A DNA stretch of 23,469 nt, from the NCBI GenBank assembly GCA_964553255.1, contig CAZKJS010000028.1, positions 1 through 23,469 of the forward strand, in the 5' to 3' direction. Of the stretch, positions 21,937 to 23,469 are shown one piece after another. The notes beneath the pieces were generated by a model, which had not been told where the DNA came from, made no database searches, and worked only from the letters and a program-made list of their open reading frames with translations. This DNA comes from JAQUCI01 sp964553255. Its GTDB lineage: Bacteria > Bacillota_I > Bacilli_A > Erysipelotrichales > Erysipelotrichaceae. Both the position numbers and the translations under genes were made by a program. Position 1 is the stretch's first letter. Every line of letters begins with the position of its first letter.

Positions 21937-23290
21937 GAGGTTTATGTTTAATCAATGCAACAATCATATCCCGAGCGATGAATAATATCGTAAACAAAGT
22001 TAACCAATCAGCTATCGGTTGTGCTAAATAAATGCCTGCATGACCAATGATTCTTGGTAGTAAATAAATAAGCGGTATATAATAGATAGCTCCACGAGCA
22101 ATGGATACCATCATCGAATCTCTATTGCGACCAAAGGCTTGTAATACGATCAATAAAATGTTATAAGCTCCTTGATTAATCAATGATATAGTATAAAACT
22201 GCAACATCATAGCACCATATTGAACAACTAATGGATCATTACTATAAATTGAACTAATATTTGAAGCAAACACAATAAACAAAATAGATACAATAAATGA
22301 ATATATGGTTAAGTTCTTGATCAATAACCACATTGATTCACGTAAACGTTTATAATTCTTAGCCCCATAATTATAAGCAGCAAACGCTAAGTAACCATTA
22401 GCCATCCCTTGTATCGCAAACAAAGCAAAGTGAGTTGCTCTTTTACCAATACCAGCCCCAGCCACAAATGCTGTACCAAATAAATTAGCTGAACTTGCAA
22501 AAATACCAGAAGAAATACTAGGTAATAAATTACGCATAAATACAGCGGAACCTACATTAGTTATCTCTTTTAATGAATTCATGTTAATACCAAAATCAAA
22601 TAATCGCCATTTAACATACTTACTCTTAGCACAAAGACGATAAAAGAGGATCATTACAGAAATCAGTTGTACTAAAACGGTTGCTAAAGCAGCACCACCA
22701 ATTTGTAAGTTAAAGCCCCAATCAAACATTAAAATAGGATCAAGTACAATGTTTAATAACACACTAAAGAGTAAAACATACATTGGAAAGACAATATCGC
22801 CTTCCGTTCTTAATAGTCCCATTAGTACTTGTTTTAAGATCGCTGTAATACCACCAAGAACAGTAATCAAACTATAAATGTAGGCATATTTTAAAACTTC
22901 AGGATCATCAGACAATAAGCTTAAAATTGGTTTTAACCAAACAAACGAACTTAGTGCAAGAGTTAATGATATGATGACCGCCATTGTGATCGCTGTCTTG
23001 ACAGTAGCTTTTGAATCTTCATATGATTTCGCACCAAGCTGACGAGAAAGATAGCTTGAAGCTCCCACCCCAACCGCGCTACCAAATGCATGAATAAATG
23101 TCATGATTGGATAGCCGACAGTTGTAGCTGCGATCATTGCTGTATTATCAAGCATTTTTATAAAGATCGAGTTAATCAGATTATAAATTAAAGTTATTAG
23201 TGAAGATAAAATAGAAGGTATCGCCAACAAAAAAATAGCTTTACCTATTTTTTCTTCTGCATACAAATGTAATTGATCTTGACGTTCCAT
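21929..23290 (-). CDS. MATE family multidrug/toxin exporter (copy 2)
   Basis: A 453-residue MATE exporter, paralogous to the preceding entry: the opening QDQLHLYAEEKIGKAI parallels NDQLYLYSTEKIGKAI, and GASSYLSRQLGAK, FVAGAGIGKRA, LAFAAYNYGAKN and QAFGRNRDSMMVS all recur with few changes. About 12 membrane helices. The differences lie mostly in helix positions and loops, consistent with a duplication followed by divergence in substrate range. GGAG precedes the ATG. There is no linked TetR/MarR-type regulator in the window. Whether the pair works as two homomers or side by side cannot be told. Confidence 0.94.
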   Translation of the reverse strand: MERQDQLHLYAEEKIGKAIFLLAIPSILSSLITLIYNLINSIFIKMLDNTAMIAATTVGYPIMTFIHAFGSAVGVGASSYLSRQLGAKSYEDSKATVKTAITMAVIISLTLALSSFVWLKPILSLLSDDPEVLKYAYIYSLITVLGGITAILKQVLMGLLRTEGDIVFPMYVLLFSVLLNIVLDPILMFDWGFNLQIGGAALATVLVQLISVMILFYRLCAKSKYVKWRLFDFGINMNSLKEITNVGSAVFMRNLLPSISSGIFASSANLFGTAFVAGAGIGKRATHFALFAIQGMANGYLAFAAYNYGAKNYKRLRESMWLLIKNLTIYSFIVSILFIVFASNISSIYSNDPLVVQYGAMMLQFYTISLINQGAYNILLIVLQAFGRNRDSMMVSIARGAIYYIPLIYLLPRIIGHAGIYLAQPIADWLTLFTILFIARDMIVALIKHKPLA

Positions 23291-23305
23291 ATTAACTCCA
23301 TCTAG

Positions 23306-23314
23306 ATTATACCA
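23306..23314 (-). promoter_or_regulatory. Possible extended -10 promoter of MATE copy 2
   Basis: On the minus strand TGGTATAAT (TATAAT at 23306-23311). It would give a leader of only about 10 bases that barely includes the ribosome site, and the -35 is poor, so the true start may be further upstream. Confidence 0.3.
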
Positions 23315-23393
23315 TATACCTAGTCGATTTTAAATATATATATATTACTTATTCATACCCACACTAATGGTAATTAATTGTTACATAAATACT

Positions 23394-23415
23394 AAAAAAG
23401 TATGCATAGCATACT
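23394..23415 (-). terminator. Leftward hairpin with T-tract
   Basis: On the minus strand AGTATGC-TAT-GCATACT followed by TTTTTT (stem 23399-23415). It probably ends a leftward gene lying beyond the right edge. Confidence 0.6.
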
Positions 23416-23417
23416 CA

Positions 23418-23450
23418 GACTGTTGACAAAATAAGTTAACAGTCTTTTTT
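23418..23450 (+). terminator. Rightward hairpin with T-tract
   Basis: GACTGTTGAC, 7 bases, GTTAACAGTC (23418-23427 and 23435-23444, one G-T pair) followed by TTTTTT on the plus strand. No rightward gene is seen upstream in the window, so its use is unclear; it may belong to a two-hairpin structure with the neighbouring stem. Confidence 0.5.
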
Positions 23451-23469
23451 ATTTGGTTAGAAGAATACT

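Noticed and set aside
1..23469. Mycoplasma genetic code (TGA as Trp)
   Set aside because: Genes end naturally at TGA with overlaps to the next start, and no conserved frame reads through TGA.
1..23469. tRNA, rRNA, CRISPR arrays, insertion sequences, riboswitches
   Set aside because: I looked for cloverleaf ends, regularly spaced repeats, transposase motifs and long structured leaders and saw none; a dedicated covariance-model scan could still find a small RNA.

Overview
The window is AT-rich DNA from a low-GC Gram-positive relative (Bacillota/Mycoplasmatota border, for example an Erysipelotrichia-, Izemoplasma- or RF39-like bacterium). TGA is read as stop: mtnN, yqeK and yhbY end in it and no gene needs it as Trp. 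A cell-wall glucosaminidase and a PASTA-repeat protein imply peptidoglycan, so a wall-less mycoplasma is unlikely. The gene content looks chromosomal. I see no tRNA, rRNA, CRISPR array, transposase or phage structural gene, and no gene-free stretch over 300 bases.

Region 1 (1-5108, leftward) is the conserved Bacillota ribosome-assembly and housekeeping cluster: a VanZ-like protein, yqeG, yqeH, yhbY, a NadD/YqeK fusion, rsfS, yqeM, mtnN and a partial VTT/TVP38 membrane protein. Most genes overlap by 1-14 bases. The NadD half of the fusion has lost its catalytic motif. aroE, usually found in this cluster in Bacillus, is absent.

Region 2 (5263-11023) is an amino-sugar module. It holds a NagA/AgaA-like deacetylase (rightward), a mannose-family PTS in the order IIB-IIC-IID-IIA (leftward, the agaVWEF order), a C39-type cysteine-peptidase lipoprotein (rightward) and a DeoR-family repressor (leftward). 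Inverted repeats lie at the lipoprotein transcription start and over the deoR promoter.

Region 3 (11143-13867) is a compact DNA-damage cassette. An S24 self-cleaving repressor diverges from an operon of a Y-family DNA polymerase, a 78-residue small protein and an SRAP (YedK/HMCES) protein. The 81-base gap carries two facing promoters and repeated AAGTA half-sites.

Region 4 (13896-20446, leftward) is a cell-envelope operon from one good promoter: an orphan AbiEi-like regulator, a single-pass membrane protein of unknown function, a secreted GH73 glucosaminidase with three related C-terminal modules, and a membrane-anchored protein with about nine PASTA repeats and no kinase domain.

Region 5 (20532-23290, leftward) is a tandem pair of paralogous MATE exporters, followed at the right edge by two hairpins with T-tracts.

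The strongest candidates for something undescribed are the AbiEi/membrane/GH73/PASTA operon, the self-contained repressor-polymerase-SRAP cassette and the degenerate NadD-YqeK fusion.
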